DNA of 64,000 nt from Lophium mytilinum (lineage: Eukaryota > Ascomycota > Dothideomycetes > Mytilinidiales > Mytilinidiaceae): positions 1,864,539 through 1,928,538 of the forward strand of contig MU004185.1 in assembly GCA_010093605.1 (NCBI GenBank). The letters are read 5' to 3'. A program made the position numbers and the translations under genes. Numbering within the stretch: the first letter of the stretch is position 1; each line of letters opens with the position of its first letter. Under the pieces are notes generated by a model. The model ran no database searches. It worked only from the letters and a program-made list of their open reading frames with translations, and was not told where the DNA came from. Shown piece by piece: positions 13,101-24,819 of the stretch.

Positions 13101-15000
13101 AATTTTAACCTATAAAGCTATTATCTACTAACTATAGATAATATTTATTAAAAGGCCGGGGTATATATAGATATTCTAATAAATAAAATTATAGGGCCTC
13201 TAGTAGAAGATACTAATTAAATATTAGAGGCTTTTACTATACTAATAGGCCCTAATAAGATAGTAGAAGTTATAATAGTAGAGGTTTCTATTATATAGTA
13301 GAATCTTGCACTAGCGTTAGTAGTCTTAGAGCCTATAGCTAGAGCTATTAGTAAAGTAACTCTATAGTCTTCTCTATACCCTCTATATATTTAAGAAAGC
13401 CCTAGAAGATATATATATTATATTTATTTAGGTTACTACTATTATAAAAAAATTAGTCCTTATTATATATAGCGCTGCCTACGCTATTAATTATATCTAC
13501 TTACTTCTACCTGCCTAACTATAGAAACTTATCTAGTTAAATTTCCTAAATATTATTATCTAAACTAGAGATAGAATTACTAGATAGCTTCTCTAGTCTA
13601 ATTCTAAAACATTTAATAGCGCGCCTAATATTATTTATGCTGTTAGCTATATTCTTAAAAAGAAAGTATAGAGATATATAGTTAAAGCTAGGTCTAACTT
13701 TAGTAAAATAGCTCTCTCTCTAGCTATTTAGTATTAGTTTATCTAGCCCTTATACTTAACTAGCTATAATAATATTAATTTCTGCTACCGCTTCTAGAAA
13801 CTCCTATTAGCGTTATTATAATTTCTAGAGAAAGATAGTATCTATATTATACTACCTTTTAGTATAAAACCTAATAGCACTATTTAGATTTAGGCCTAGC
13901 GTTACTAAATTACATGCGCCTTTAAATTTACTAGCGCTGCTACTAGCTTCTATATTTATTACCGGCTTATTAGTCTTAGCTTTAGTAACGCTAGTTAGTT
14001 TTATAATATCTACTACTAGTTTTACTTTATATACTAAAAGGGCGTGCTAGATACATTAGGCTATAATCTATAGCTTATTAGTATCTAGTATACTAGGCTT
14101 TAGCTATTTATAGTTATAGATATTACTATAACTAAGTATTATATATATATTATCTAATATATATATAATAGTAATATTTTATATAGCTTTATTACCGCCG
14201 TTTTCCTATATTATAGAAAAAATAAGATTCTAAGTAGTAGGTAGGTACTCTTTAAAAATCTAAGTAAAAATATATATAAGTTTATCTTCTAGTACTTCTA
14301 GAAGAGTATTTCTCTATACTACTAGAAGGTATATATTTCTTAAGGCTATATCTAGCAGGTTCTTAAATATCTATATAGTAGCCTTATTCTTAGCGTCTAC
14401 TATAGTACTAAAGATTATAGTATTATATATAAACCGCTTTTTAAATCTATTATAAAAGTTAATTTACTATACTATTCTAGTAGAACTATATATATATCCT
14501 TATATAGTAATATTAGCCGCTAAGATATAGGTAGAGCCCGGCTTAATATATATATAATATTAGTTAAATCTAGGTTTATAGTATCTAGAGCTAGCCTATA
14601 GGCCTATAATAGATTTATTAAGCTTTTATATATTAGCTCTATACTATTCTTTATATACTTCTCCCTTTATTAGCTGCGTTTAAAGCGGGGTAATAGTAGC
14701 ATTAGAAATCTAATTAGCAGTGTAAAAAACTCTAATTAGTAGCTTAAGAATTTCTAATTAGTAATTTAGTTACTAGTATTCTAGGTAATTTAAGGCTAAT
14801 AGGCTTATATTATCTTTCTAGTATAGAGGTATAGAAGAAAGAAGTTAAGTAGTTATTATATTTCTACTATCTTCTACTACTACCTATATATACTTTAATA
14901 GAAGTATATATTATTTACTACTAGAAGTATATATTATTATAGAAGCGGCAGTATATTAATTAAATAATACTACTATATAAGATATTATAGTAGGCGTCTA
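10184..15000 (-). mobile_element. Outer Ty3/gypsy element, gag-protease-RT part (RIP-dead)
   Basis: Minus-strand translation with Gln-type stops read through gives a gypsy RT at about 10190-11080. It contains a VVVDL-like motif, a GFFQ-RLKKED stretch, and YINNIIIYS where YIDD is expected (near 10400). A protease-like segment with a LLLGINIL pattern lies near 11600-11800, and an unclear gag region lies above 12000. The frame resumes at 1943 on the other side of the nested insertion, so this is the 5' half of one element split by the inner element. I could not find its 5' LTR; the upper limit of 15,000 is a guess. A TGTAACGC start on the minus strand near 15,255 is a weak candidate. Confidence 0.7.
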
Positions 15001-18000
15001 AAATACGCTAATTATATTTTCTAGATACTAAGGTTAGTTCTAGTAGCTAGAGATAATTACGCTGGCCGCTGTTGCTAAAGAGATAGTTATTAATAGTAAC
15101 GCTAGCCTACTTAGTATAGGCGTTAGTAGTGGCTAATAAAGCTCTTCTAACTATTATAATATAAGTAGAATAATAATAAGAGAAATTCTATAAGCGTTTA
15201 TTACTAGAGAATTAAATTATCTATCTCTAGCTACTAACTATAAGGGATATAAGCGTGCGTTACAGCTTATATATATATTTACGCTAGAGAACTTATAGTT
15301 ATAATTAAGAGTATATTAAGTATTAAGTATAAGGCTTAATATATTAAACTATATAGACCCCTTACTTATATGCCTACTTCTACTAATACTTCTATACTTA
15401 TTCCTAATACTTATATAAGTATTAGATCTTCTTTAATAACTAATAATAATATAACTATAGATATAACTGTAGATATAACTATAGATAGAATAGAAGTAGA
15501 AGTTATAAAAGTAGTAGAAGTATAAGGGGCGCGTTAATTATATTATAGCGGCGGCGGCAGTATAGTATATATAATAGTTATAATAATAGATTTAATAAAG
15601 TTATAAGGCGTTATATATAGTAGTATTAAAGTATATAGTATTAAGGTAGCTATCTTAAAAATTTATTATAGGTAGCTATTAGCGCAGGCTAAGTAAAAAG
15701 AGAAGTATATATAAAATAGAAAGACTATAGTTTATAGAAAGGCTATAGAATTATAGTAAAACTAAAAGATTATAGTAAGACTATAGTATTAAGGTTATAG
15801 GCGGCCCGGGCGCTAAGGCGGTATATAGTTATATAGTAATATATTAGTAAATTAGCTAATTATCTAACTAATTAGAGCCCTCTATATTAGTTAGTTAGCC
15901 TATTTTCTAGAAAGAGATTAGTTAGATTAGTTACTTATTAATTAACTAATATTAGCTAATTACTAATATAGTTAGTTAGATAGCAGCTCTACTACTATAT
16001 CCTCTAGCTATTCTAATTAATAAACCCCTCTATTTTCTACTTATATAATACTATTTAATATAGAAGCTTCTTATATATAAGCTATACTATAGTTATTTAA
16101 GGCTAAGTTATAGACCTACTATAGTAGCGGCTAAAAATCTATAGTAAGTATATTATAGAGGTAGAGAATAAGAATAAAAATATAATTATTTATAGCGGCG
16201 CCGTACTTAGAGAGAGTATTTAAAATTAGTAAGAAACCTAAGTAAGTAAATTAGAGGCCTTAGAGGACCTCTTTAGACTAATTAGAAGATTAGATATAAT
16301 AGAGGTATATATATAGAAGAAAACGGGTATATATAGAGAAAAGAGCTAGTATAGAATTATTAGTTCTCTTTTATCTTCTTAGTAAACCGGGGGGTATAAT
16401 ACTAAGCTAATAGGGCGAATTTATATACCTTAAATAGTATACTAAAAGAGGCGTCTCTATATATAGTAAGTAAATAGTACTATAAATAAATTTAGTTATA
16501 TAATTATTCTAAGAAATAAGTATAATTCTAGAGCCTTTCTACCCGCACTAGAGCTATAGAAATTCTTAATAATACTTTAGCTACATATTTAGTAGTAATA
16601 CTCTCCTCTTTATAGACTACTTTAGCTTCTATAATAGTTATTAAAACTATTATAGATAGTATTTATTATAGGGCGTTTCTATAAATTAGTATTTAGCTTT
16701 CTTATATAATAGTCTCTATATCTAAAGACCTTCTCTAGTTAGTTAATAGTTATATAAGTCTTAAACGCCCGCACTCTTTAGCTAGAGAAGTTTTTTAATA
16801 ACTCTCTCTAAATACTAGATTATATTATTTTATTATATATCTAGAGTAAAGATAAGGTTACTCTTAAGTACTTCTAAAGTAGATTTAGAACTAATAGGCG
16901 CGGATTAAGAACTAAAAAGCGCAGGTTTATAAAGATTTAATTCGCCTATAAATAGATTTACTATAATAGATACTTCTATATATAGGTTAATATCTACTAT
17001 ACTATATAGACTTACTACTAATAATAATACCCTATAAAAAGGGTAGTATATACTACTAAAAATAGTAATAGAATATATATAGCTTTTTAATATAAACTTA
17101 TTAATATTTTCTTACTATCTACCTTTTTATCTAAGAATTCTTAACTAGCTCTCTAATCTAAGAACCCGCTAATATAATAAGGCCCCGGAATTAGGCCTCT
17201 ATTATATAGTAGCTAAGTAAGACTAAGCCTACTCTAAGTAAATCTAATAGGGTATAAGCTAGCTTAATTAATCTTAATAGTACCTAATTTTAACTATAAG
17301 TAGACTATATTCTAAATTTAGGCTCTAGAGCTTATAGAGGTTATTATATCTTATTACTAACTAGTTCTACTCTAGTACCTACTTTAGAAAGGGGGCCTAG
17401 TTTTATACCTCTAAGCTTAGTATTACTTACCTTCTACCTAATTTATACTAAGCCTTCTAGAGTACTATACTATATTAGTCTACTAATAGTAGAAGGTATT
17501 ATAGAGTTAGTTTAGCTAGCTATTTCTATAGAGTATTAATATACTAAGTATTAGCTATATAGGGCCTAATTTTTAGAATATATTATATAACTTTATCTTT
17601 CTATTCTAAATACTAAGGCCTTATTCTAAGACTCTTTAGGTATCTTTTATAGACTTTCTAAGGTTTACTTTACATTATAAGTAATATAGAAGTATATAAT
17701 AGTATAGTATATATAAGTATAAGGTAAATTAATATATAATTTTATATAAATAAGCTATATAGCTTAACCTTAGCTTACTTACTACTTAGAAAGATTTATT
17801 AGATATAAAATAGTATAGAATTCTTAGTAGACTTTTTTAAGCTTTCTTACTATAAAAATACTATAAGTATAAAAACTAGCTCTATAATATAGATTTAAGT
17901 AATATATATAGTACTTTTAAGTTACTTATCTAGATATAAAAAGCTATTACTTAAAGTTTTAGCTTATAATATTTAATATTAACTATTTTAATTAGAGTAG

Positions 18001-18186
18001 AAGAGAATTAGACGTAATAAGTTATAATTACGCTAATTTAGTACTTCTTAGTAGCTTTTAAGGCTAACTCTATACTAGAATAACTTCTCTCTTTAGGCAT
18101 ATTATAGGCTAAAATTAAAGGGTCTAAGTAAGCTATAGACTAAGAGTATACTATAAATTTTATAAGACTATAGCTTCTAATTTATA
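15000..18186. other. Unassigned RIP-mutated DNA
   Basis: The composition is the same as in the rest of the block and I recognised no domain. Around 15,850-15,980 there are several short repeats of ATTAGTTAGTTAG type in both orientations. The last bases before normal DNA read GTGGGGGTATTT and could be a transposon terminus, but I found no matching inverted copy. Confidence 0.5.
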
Positions 18187-18586
18187 GTGGGGGTATTTAA
18201 AAATGTAACGCGGAGCTTAAAAAAATTAGCTGAGGATTCCGTGCTATTTTGCATCCGACAAATGGGCCCATTTCTAGGACATTTTAAGCAACTATCTCGA
18301 TCCTCCCACATGGTGTGGATAGATTTATTATTGCAAGGAAAGAAAAGTAACAGTGCGCGTCGGATAGTTGCAATTCGGAGGGGATGCTTTCTCGAACTCG
18401 TAATGGGTGGGTGGGGAAGATTGTGCCGTCGTGCACGACCTCGAGTCTTGGCTGGGCCGAACTACGCTACTCCGCTTTCGGTGCGACTTGACTAGACTAA
18501 GAGCGTGAGGTGAAGAAGTGAATAGTGATTCAAGAGAAATTTTCTTGATTGGGCCACTTGCATAGAATATTGTGATACCCTTTTCA
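18187..18586. other. Border between RIP block and normal DNA; 3' flank of HET gene
   Basis: CpA and TpG reappear from about 18,190 onward. I see no convincing gene; the small open frames here are not supported. It contains the 3' end of the HET gene transcribed towards the block. Confidence 0.5.
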
Positions 18587-21201
18587 CTAGCAGAGTTCAA
18601 TCTCGCGCAGATCATCCAGACATCCAGCATCGTACAATTCCCCTTGCATGCGTGCGTGAACGTAAGTCTCTCCAACCAGCTCATACTCATTGCCCTTTTC
18701 TCTCATCACAAAAAGGACTCTGGCGCCCTCTACATAAACAATCCTATCTCCTAGTCGCATCAGCTTCGGGCCCAGCCCAACATATCCATCCTGAGTAACA
18801 AACAGCTGTCGATTAGAGACGAACTTGATCGCGGTATTAACAAATATCACCGCCTTACTTTGTACACTATCTAGGAACTCCACATCTGCTGTCGGTGCAT
18901 ACAGGGATGTTTTGACGCGTGCCTCCGCTTCTTGAAGAGAGTTGAACAATTCGGCGGAGGGTTTCGAGGGTGAAGCTGGGAACATCTCGCCCATCCGTTC
19001 GGGGTTCGCTGCTGAATAGCCTGGACCGAGAGATTTCAGAGCCTCTGATAAGTCGAGCGAGGTTTGTGCCATAAAGCAGCGGAAGTGCGAACTGTCAAGG
19101 GTCGGTTCGCCGGGCGTGTTGGTGTGGTTGGCGACGAGTGTCTTCCAGAGCACTTCTAGGAGGTCGTCTGCTGCCCACCATTTGGGTGTTTGGATTAGGT
19201 GACGGACGGCATCGAGGCCAGTCTTCAGAAGCATGGCTGAGGCCATCATCTCATTGGTTTGGGAACTGAAGTCGTCAAGCTGGTGGATGGCACTGACGGT
19301 GTCGAGCGCAACCCCTCGCAACACCAGCTTCGAATGTAGTATTCTGAAGTTAAGGGTGTTCGCAAATGTGCCTGACGGGTCGTAGAGAGATTGATTGAAA
19401 GGCTGCTTGCCTTGCGAGAGGCTATAGTCCGGAACCCAGGAAGGCAGCCCGGGTACGCGATCAGTAACGTCGGACTCTCGTTGTGTCAATATACCGAAGT
19501 TGGGAAGCTTCTGTAATAGCATCGCAGTAACATTGGTGAACAGGACTCTCAGAGGGAGTTGATAGTTTGGTACGATAATGTTGGTATTCTTCTGATCGAG
19601 CTGTAAAAACCCAAGGGCGGCGTAGATCCGGTCATGAGCAAATTTGCTCTGCTGGTCTCGAAGTAGTTCTATACACCTGGAGAAGATTGTCCACGGCAAT
19701 TGCGCAGCATCCGTCAAACCGAGACTCGTGACCAGCTCCTCGATTCCTTCGGGATTTCTCATGACTTTTGCCCATTGTTGCGATTGCTGGAAAACTTCAA
19801 GCATCGCACCGGGTCGTCTTTTTGGCGAGCCATCGACTTCCAACAAACTGTTCACGAGGCCGGAGACACTCAGGAAGCGAGCAAGAAGCACCATTTCCGC
19901 AAACGGAATTGACAGGTGTGCAAACATAACAACGGCGTCGGGTGGAAGGGCAATCTCCTGTACGACCCAAGCGCGTGTAAACTGCTAGAATTAGGGTGGG
20001 GGGTTTTTTCAAAAGAAGAAAGCACTGCGAGTCTACTCACCCACATGTAGTTTTGGAAAAGATCTCGATAACTCTTCCATTTTTCCATTTTAGCCATTGG
20101 TCTACCAAGACCCAAACGTTCTATCAGCTCATCCATGGTCCAATCGCCAGTCTGAATTGCTTGTCCTCCGTGTTTTTGAATGTATTTAACCATCTCAGGC
20201 AAGATGTCGAAGTGCAACATGTAGATGCTGGCAGCTTCTCGAGGATCCATCTCACCAAGCCAGACTAGTACTCTTTGGCAACCTGAATAAACAGCATCCA
20301 TGAACGCCACAGACGAAGCTTTCTCCACATCGTCCTTTTGATTGATGCAAAAAGCATCAATCCATACGTATCGCACAGTAGACTTTGCCTGCGTGATGCG
20401 TTGAAGGGCTTCGTACAAGTTGCGACCAACATTCATCCGGTGGAATTCTCCGTCCTCTCCAACCACAATCCACTCTCTGTTCTCTTTGTAGGCTTCGACG
20501 CATTCTTGATCAACCTTGGGGGCTTGCCAGGCATATGATACGGTGAGGTACGGCGGCGCCTCAGAAAGGGCGAAAGTTTCAATTGTGCAGACCTTCTGCT
20601 TGGCATATGTCGGCAGTAGAAGGTCGTCTTCGTGGAAGCGTAGAAGGCGGATAGAGCGGGGTTCTTTCAGCGGCCGATAGTTGTACTCTCTGAGGTTGCT
20701 CGTGTCCAGTTGAGTGGTTTGGTGCGTTTGCGGTTTAGGCTTCCACATATTTTCCAAAGCGCTCTCGATGTAAGCGACGCTTCTGTCGTTCGCAGTTGCG
20801 TTTGGCCCACTAGCATCTGTCCTCGGCTTGGACGAAGACCCGTTGAAAATCAAATCAGTGATCCTGTCAGTACCTCGCGGGACAGCGAGAGCTTGAGGTT
20901 CCATGTCCTGATATTTCTTCACGTACTCTTCCTTCAATCGGTCTACAGTGACCTGCATTGATTCACCAGGTCGCTGGATGCCTTTTGCCTTGATTTTCCT
21001 TTCTAGCTCTTGTTTGCCATCCTCGTCTCCTAGCAGAGCGGGCGCGATGTAGGACTCAACTGATTGCTCTTGTGCAGCTCGAGCTCGAAGCAGTGGTAAC
21101 ATTGTGGCATTGAAGTCGTTCTCTCCATCTTGAGCTTTAGGATGTTTGCTACCAGACCCTTTGAAAAGCCTTTTGACTTTTTGACGAAAACCTGGAGCCA
21201 T
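18587..21201 (-). CDS. HET-domain (heterokaryon incompatibility) protein
   Basis: Predicted 851-residue protein from two exons (21201-20041 and 19981-18587) joined across a 59-bp intron with GTGAGT donor and CAG acceptor; the join restores the usual ...MW/FTRAWVVQE reading. The start is an ATG at 21201 with a basic N-terminus. The HET domain (PF06985) is marked by YLTVSYAW (about 218-225), YVWIDAFCINQ (278-288) and VLVWLGE (311-317). The C-terminus has the GYVGLGP...GD...FV-R...GE-YVH pattern common in long HET proteins. HET proteins mediate fungal non-self recognition and the cell death that follows fusion of incompatible strains; the partner of this one is unknown. It lies 400 bp from the RIP block and is transcribed towards it, yet reads cleanly. 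Confidence 0.88.
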
Positions 21202-22183
21202 TGTGCGTACTTCAGGTATTATTCACGGAGGTGCTTAGAGAGAGGGGAATTCAATGTCCTCCTGTACTCAGGTTGTAATTGTCAACTCTGTCTTATTTGT
21301 AGGGCCTTAGGGGGCGTATATATATGGGGTACACCCCCCAGTCTATCAGTCCAGATCGCTCTACGTGCCTCCAGCTCAGCAAGGTACACTTCTCAGCTCG
21401 TCAGGTAACAGTTTTCAGCTGGACGGGGTTCCTCCTCCAGTCGACTACTAGGTTGATCCTTGTAACCACTTTTGCCTCCTTTCCTCTCATCAATTGTCAT
21501 ACGCTTCCATGACTTGAGTTGCTGTTCCCTAGGTTGTAGATGCCGCAACCCGCGTCCTGTCCTCGACGGCAGCAACCATTCTTTGGTCCTTATCCATGTC
21601 GAAGTACTTAGTTTCGGCTATGGGCCATGATCGGGCGTTGAAATGTGCGCCACGAAATTGGCGTAACGCAGTTTCGTTCAGCTTACATAGAAAGCGTCTT
21701 CTCAGCTGCCCCCAAGGGGCGTTCTTGGCGCTGTAAGGTGCAGATGCCAAGCGGCGAAGCCCGTGTCTAGAACAGGAGCTGACAATCGCCGATTGCCACG
21801 AGGTTATACACACACACACAATTTATTAACGCCCGGCGGCGGAGCCGAAAGGGCTACTAACGCTAGTCTCATGATACATTTCCTTCAGTGTGTCCCGACC
21901 TCACTTAGCCCATACGTCTGCTTTGCTCGTTTCCTCTAATAGATTCTGTTCCTACTCGAGCCCGTGCTGTATCTCCTGATCCTTCGTTCTCCTTCATTTA
22001 CCGTTTCTCTTCGGATTCTCGTGGGTTAATAGTGTTGTATTGGTAGCAGGCTGACTCAGAGTATGCTCTCTAAGTGTTCAACGTCCTATCTTCGGCGGTT
22101 GAAGCGTTGTCTGCTCTTTGTACCACGAGGTGGATGATTAGTGGTTTAGTGGTTTTTGGTTAGTGGGTATGAGGTATTTGCTG
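21202..22183. other. Intergenic, HET promoter side and LINE 3' flank
   Basis: About 1 kb without a supported gene. The first few hundred bases should carry the promoter of the HET gene starting at 21201. A short (CA)n run lies near 21,811-21,822. The distal part may include the 3' untranslated tail of the LINE fragment, but no poly(A) marks its end. Confidence 0.4.
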
Positions 22184-23560
22184 TTACTTAAGTCGTCCCG
22201 TGGCTATTGAGAATCGTATTGTTGCTCCGACTGCGTCCATGTTTGGGATCCATTTTTCATCATCTGTGGAGGCTTTCCCGCCCAGATAAAAGGACAGGCT
22301 TCCTCTGTTTATTTGTGTATATTGTAGCATCTCTATTCGATGTTCTGTCCATCTTCTGCATCTGAAGAGGAAGTGGTCTACTGTCTCTTGTGCCTGTCCG
22401 CATTCACAGTAGTCTGTTGTTTCAGCTTTGATTCTGTAGAGGTACGTGTTTAATCTAGCCATACCTGTTCTGAGTTGGGCGAGTACGCTGGCTTCCTTCC
22501 TTGAGAGCTTGTCGTAGAGTTGCCGTGTGTACTTTCCTAGTAGTGCTGCATCAATCTTTCTGGAGTATTTGCCGGTTCTTTCTGGCAGGTTTTTGTCTAG
22601 GCTTTGTCGTCGTGCAATGTTGAGGGTTGTTGATCGCATCCTGGGGAGTTGTGTCTGTATTGTGGCTTCAGGTCTTGTAGATTTCTTTGCTTTCTGTTTA
22701 GCAAGCGTTGCCAGTTCGTGCTCCTCTTTTGATGGAAGCCACAGAACTGTCACTGTGTTTCCGTCTCTTTTTAGCATTTTGAGGGTTCTGTAGAATTGGC
22801 TGATATACTCTTGTCTAGACTGTTGACGAGGTCTCTGTAGCGAGAGTGCTGCGGCTTTGTTTCTCGTTATCAGTATGATGTTGCGGAATCTGAGCCTTGG
22901 CAGTATATCCAAAGCTCTGGATATTGCTGCTAGTTCTGCTGAGTACGGGTTTTGCTCCTCTCTCTTGTCTAGCGTGGTAGAAAATGACCGGATTTCATCG
23001 TTTTGGATCAAGATCGCTCCGCCCATTCCTACCACTCCGTTCCGCGATGAGCTGCTTACAGCGATGCGTACCGTCCAGTCTGCGTCGAGTTTCTGTGCTG
23101 AGTCATCGATAATTGTCTGTACTCTTTTCTCCTATAGTACCAAAACGCATAGATTAATAGTTTCTATCTTTTCCATCTCTATGGTTTTCAGCGTTTCCGC
23201 TACTTGATAGAGCGGCGAACGATGTTATCTTCTGAACCTTCTCATCCGGGTTATATTTCTTCGGAGAGAATTCGTTTCAGATAACGAGTATATATCTGTC
23301 CATAGCTTGATCGCCCGTTTTCAGAACCTTTCTTGCGCGCTGGCGATGTGGGCCTCGACTTCTGCCACCCACGTTACCGTGTGAGAAACGTCCCCGCGAT
23401 AGCTTGTGCACTAATTCTTTGGACCGTATTGATCGGTCCTACGGATTTATTTTTAAATGCGTGCATCCAGACACTAGAGGCGTAGTCTATCGTTGAGACA
23501 ACTGTTGAGATGAATAGTTGTCGTGCTGTCGTGGGTGACAGGCCTCAAAACTGCGGATTG
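22184..23560 (-). pseudogene. Tad-like LINE retrotransposon fragment (RT end plus RNase H)
   Basis: On the minus strand the 3' part of a non-LTR retrotransposon can be read. It begins with an RT C-terminal segment (ATARQLF-like, then IDYASSVWMH and GPINTVQRI), then a linker with SPLYQVAETL, then an RNase H domain (GMGGAILI, ...SAELAAI) and a terminal CECG...TVDHFLFRC zinc-binding motif. The last 283 codons (22184-23035) are open. Upstream it is broken by a 2-nt shift near 23,383 and by stops at 23545-23547, about 23,310, about 23,240 and 23132-23134 (TAG). The stops fit CAA/CAG or TGG codons changed by C-to-T or G-to-A, so mild RIP is likely. The 5' part, with endonuclease and RT core, is missing. 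Known Tad elements have the same domain order. Confidence 0.82.
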
Positions 23561-23964
23561 TGCAATCAGCCGATTTTAGTAGATGATAAAGGCCCAGCAC
23601 ACCCCCATAGCAGCTGCTCGTCAAGAGCCATGCTCCATGCCATGTTTCCAAACATGTCCGTGCTTATGTCATACGTATCCGGCTGCCACGCACTACTTTG
23701 GGCAGGAAAAGTGGATTCATCCCTGCCGCTATTCTTGTCTCATCAAAGAGGCGCACTAAAGCGCCAGGTAGTTTGTATTTCCGTGGTGAGTATCTTGTCA
23801 CTGCAGCAATCGATTGGCACATTTGCCAAAGATCATCTAAACAAGGGTTGACCCTTAACACAAGGAAACTGCGGGAAGAGCGGGAGCAAACGGTAGAAGC
23901 TGGAAGATGCGAGAACAGCAACATCCTGCCCAACAAAAGAAAGGGAGGATGAAGGCTGCACTGA
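23561..23964. other. Unassigned stretch between LINE and WD40 remnants
   Basis: Open frames on both strands overlap here, but none shows a recognisable domain. It may hold more decayed LINE sequence. Confidence 0.35.
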
Positions 23965-24090
23965 AGAAACAGCTGTGACGGCTGTGACGGAACGTAATTT
24001 ATCCTTGAAAGTTTGTACCATGGCACCCGTTCCGGAATTCCACAGCTTGACGGTGAAGTCGCTCGATGCAAACACCAAAGTCTTGGTCAA
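23965..24090 (-). pseudogene. Orphan WD40 repeat fragment
   Basis: The minus-strand frame contains one WD40-like unit: KTLVFASSDFTVKLWNSGTG, then MVQTF and SVTAV. This is close to the SxDxTVKLWDxxTGxxxxTLxGHxxxVxxV pattern of WD repeats in fungal NACHT-WD40 (HET-E-like) proteins. Only one repeat is readable. A stop precedes it, no NACHT domain is nearby, and downstream the frame loses the pattern. It is most simply a remnant of a deleted NLR-type gene, which would suit the HET genes around it (inference). Confidence 0.6.
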
Positions 24091-24261
24091 GAGACGTCAG
24101 ACGCTTTTCTGGTGATCTATTACGGTGCTCGTTGGGGCTGCCCATGTAGCTGTCGAAGATGTTTACATCCAGCCAACAACAGTTGAATGTCGCTTGCTAA
24201 AGTCAAGAAAGATTTCATTGATCTGAAGAGAACCATTTTTTAAATCTGAATTGATCTGGTT

Positions 24262-24624
24262 TCAGATTATTTGAAGCTGGATGAACATTTGCAAGAGCCC
24301 ATTTGCAACAATACACTGCTGATGGTTTGCATCTACGCAAATCCTGTAGAATGCACATTCTCCCAGTCTGCACACGAAATGAACCCCTCTAGCAACGTCT
24401 TTCTCTGGGCCTGAGATTTGTCGTTTGATCGATGCACCACAAAAACACAAAGGATTAGAAGGATCGTTTCCGCGTCTATCGGCGAAACAAAGAAAGCGGT
24501 CGCAAGAAAGACACTTGAAGTAAGGGCGTCCGGTATTTCCCTTTCGATTGCTTCTTCTTGTCACAAATCTTGTGCTTCGCTGATGGCAATTGAAGCATAT
24601 TGGTGGAAATGTGGGTGCAGCCAT
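24262..24624 (-). CDS. Small GRF-like zinc-ribbon protein
   Basis: A single-exon frame of 120 residues starting at the ATG at 24624; the track frame three bases longer would begin with TTG. It contains two zinc-binding halves. The first is CFNCHQRS...NRKGNTGRPYFKC (from about residue 10), followed by CDRFLCFADRRG. The second is CFCGASIKRQ...GVHFVCRLGECAFY. The GRPYFKC and FVCxxxxCxFY patterns are those of GRF-type zinc ribbons, which bind nucleic acid in larger enzymes such as topoisomerase III and APE2. Stand-alone fungal proteins with two such units are known as GRF-like zinc-ribbon proteins of unknown role. No partner domain is encoded next to it. It could be an exon of a longer decayed gene. 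Confidence 0.65.
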   Translation of the reverse strand: MAAPTFPPICFNCHQRSTRFVTRRSNRKGNTGRPYFKCLSCDRFLCFADRRGNDPSNPLCFCGASIKRQISGPEKDVARGVHFVCRLGECAFYRICVDANHQQCIVANGLLQMFIQLQII

Positions 24625-24819
24625 CAAAGGGAACCCAAAGGAGTTGTTCCGCTAACTGTTATTGAGTAACACAGATTTAGGACTGAAAGCATTGAGATAC
24701 CGCCATGGTAAGGAATTTGTATGTATATGATTGTGTAAGAGAAGTTTCAGATCTGAACTGGAGATAAGCTGCGGAGTGGATTTGATTAGTGAACGAAAAC
24801 TAGGTCCTGGAGCTCAGAT

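Larger units (their letters stand above)
1..18186. repeat. RIP-degraded AT-rich transposon block
   Basis: The whole stretch is dominated by TA, TAG and TAA. CpA and TpG dinucleotides are almost absent; the first 300 bases contain none that I can see. No stop-free frame of 60 codons exists on either strand. This is the pattern left by repeat-induced point mutation, in which C in CpA becomes T on either strand and Gln codons CAA and CAG become stops. Reading through those stops recovers retrotransposon domains, described separately. CpG-containing islands remain (for example GGCGCGGAGCG in the LTRs). The composition changes to normal within a few tens of bases at about 18,190. The block is probably heterochromatic (inference). 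Confidence 0.95.

Noticed and set aside
15230-15290. TGTAACGC on the minus strand as a possible LTR start of the outer gypsy element
   Set aside because: No second copy is in the window and no primer-binding site is visible, so an LTR cannot be claimed.
17100-18180. Plus-strand reading of RIP DNA with only Gln-type stops, possibly a decayed ORF
   Set aside because: TGA is nearly absent from RIP-mutated DNA, so seeing only TAA and TAG is not evidence of coding; no domain emerged.
18187-18495. 102-codon plus-strand open frame at the edge of the RIP block
   Set aside because: It starts with GTG, spans the composition border and has no domain. A minus-strand frame at 18328-18690 overlaps it and is equally unsupported.
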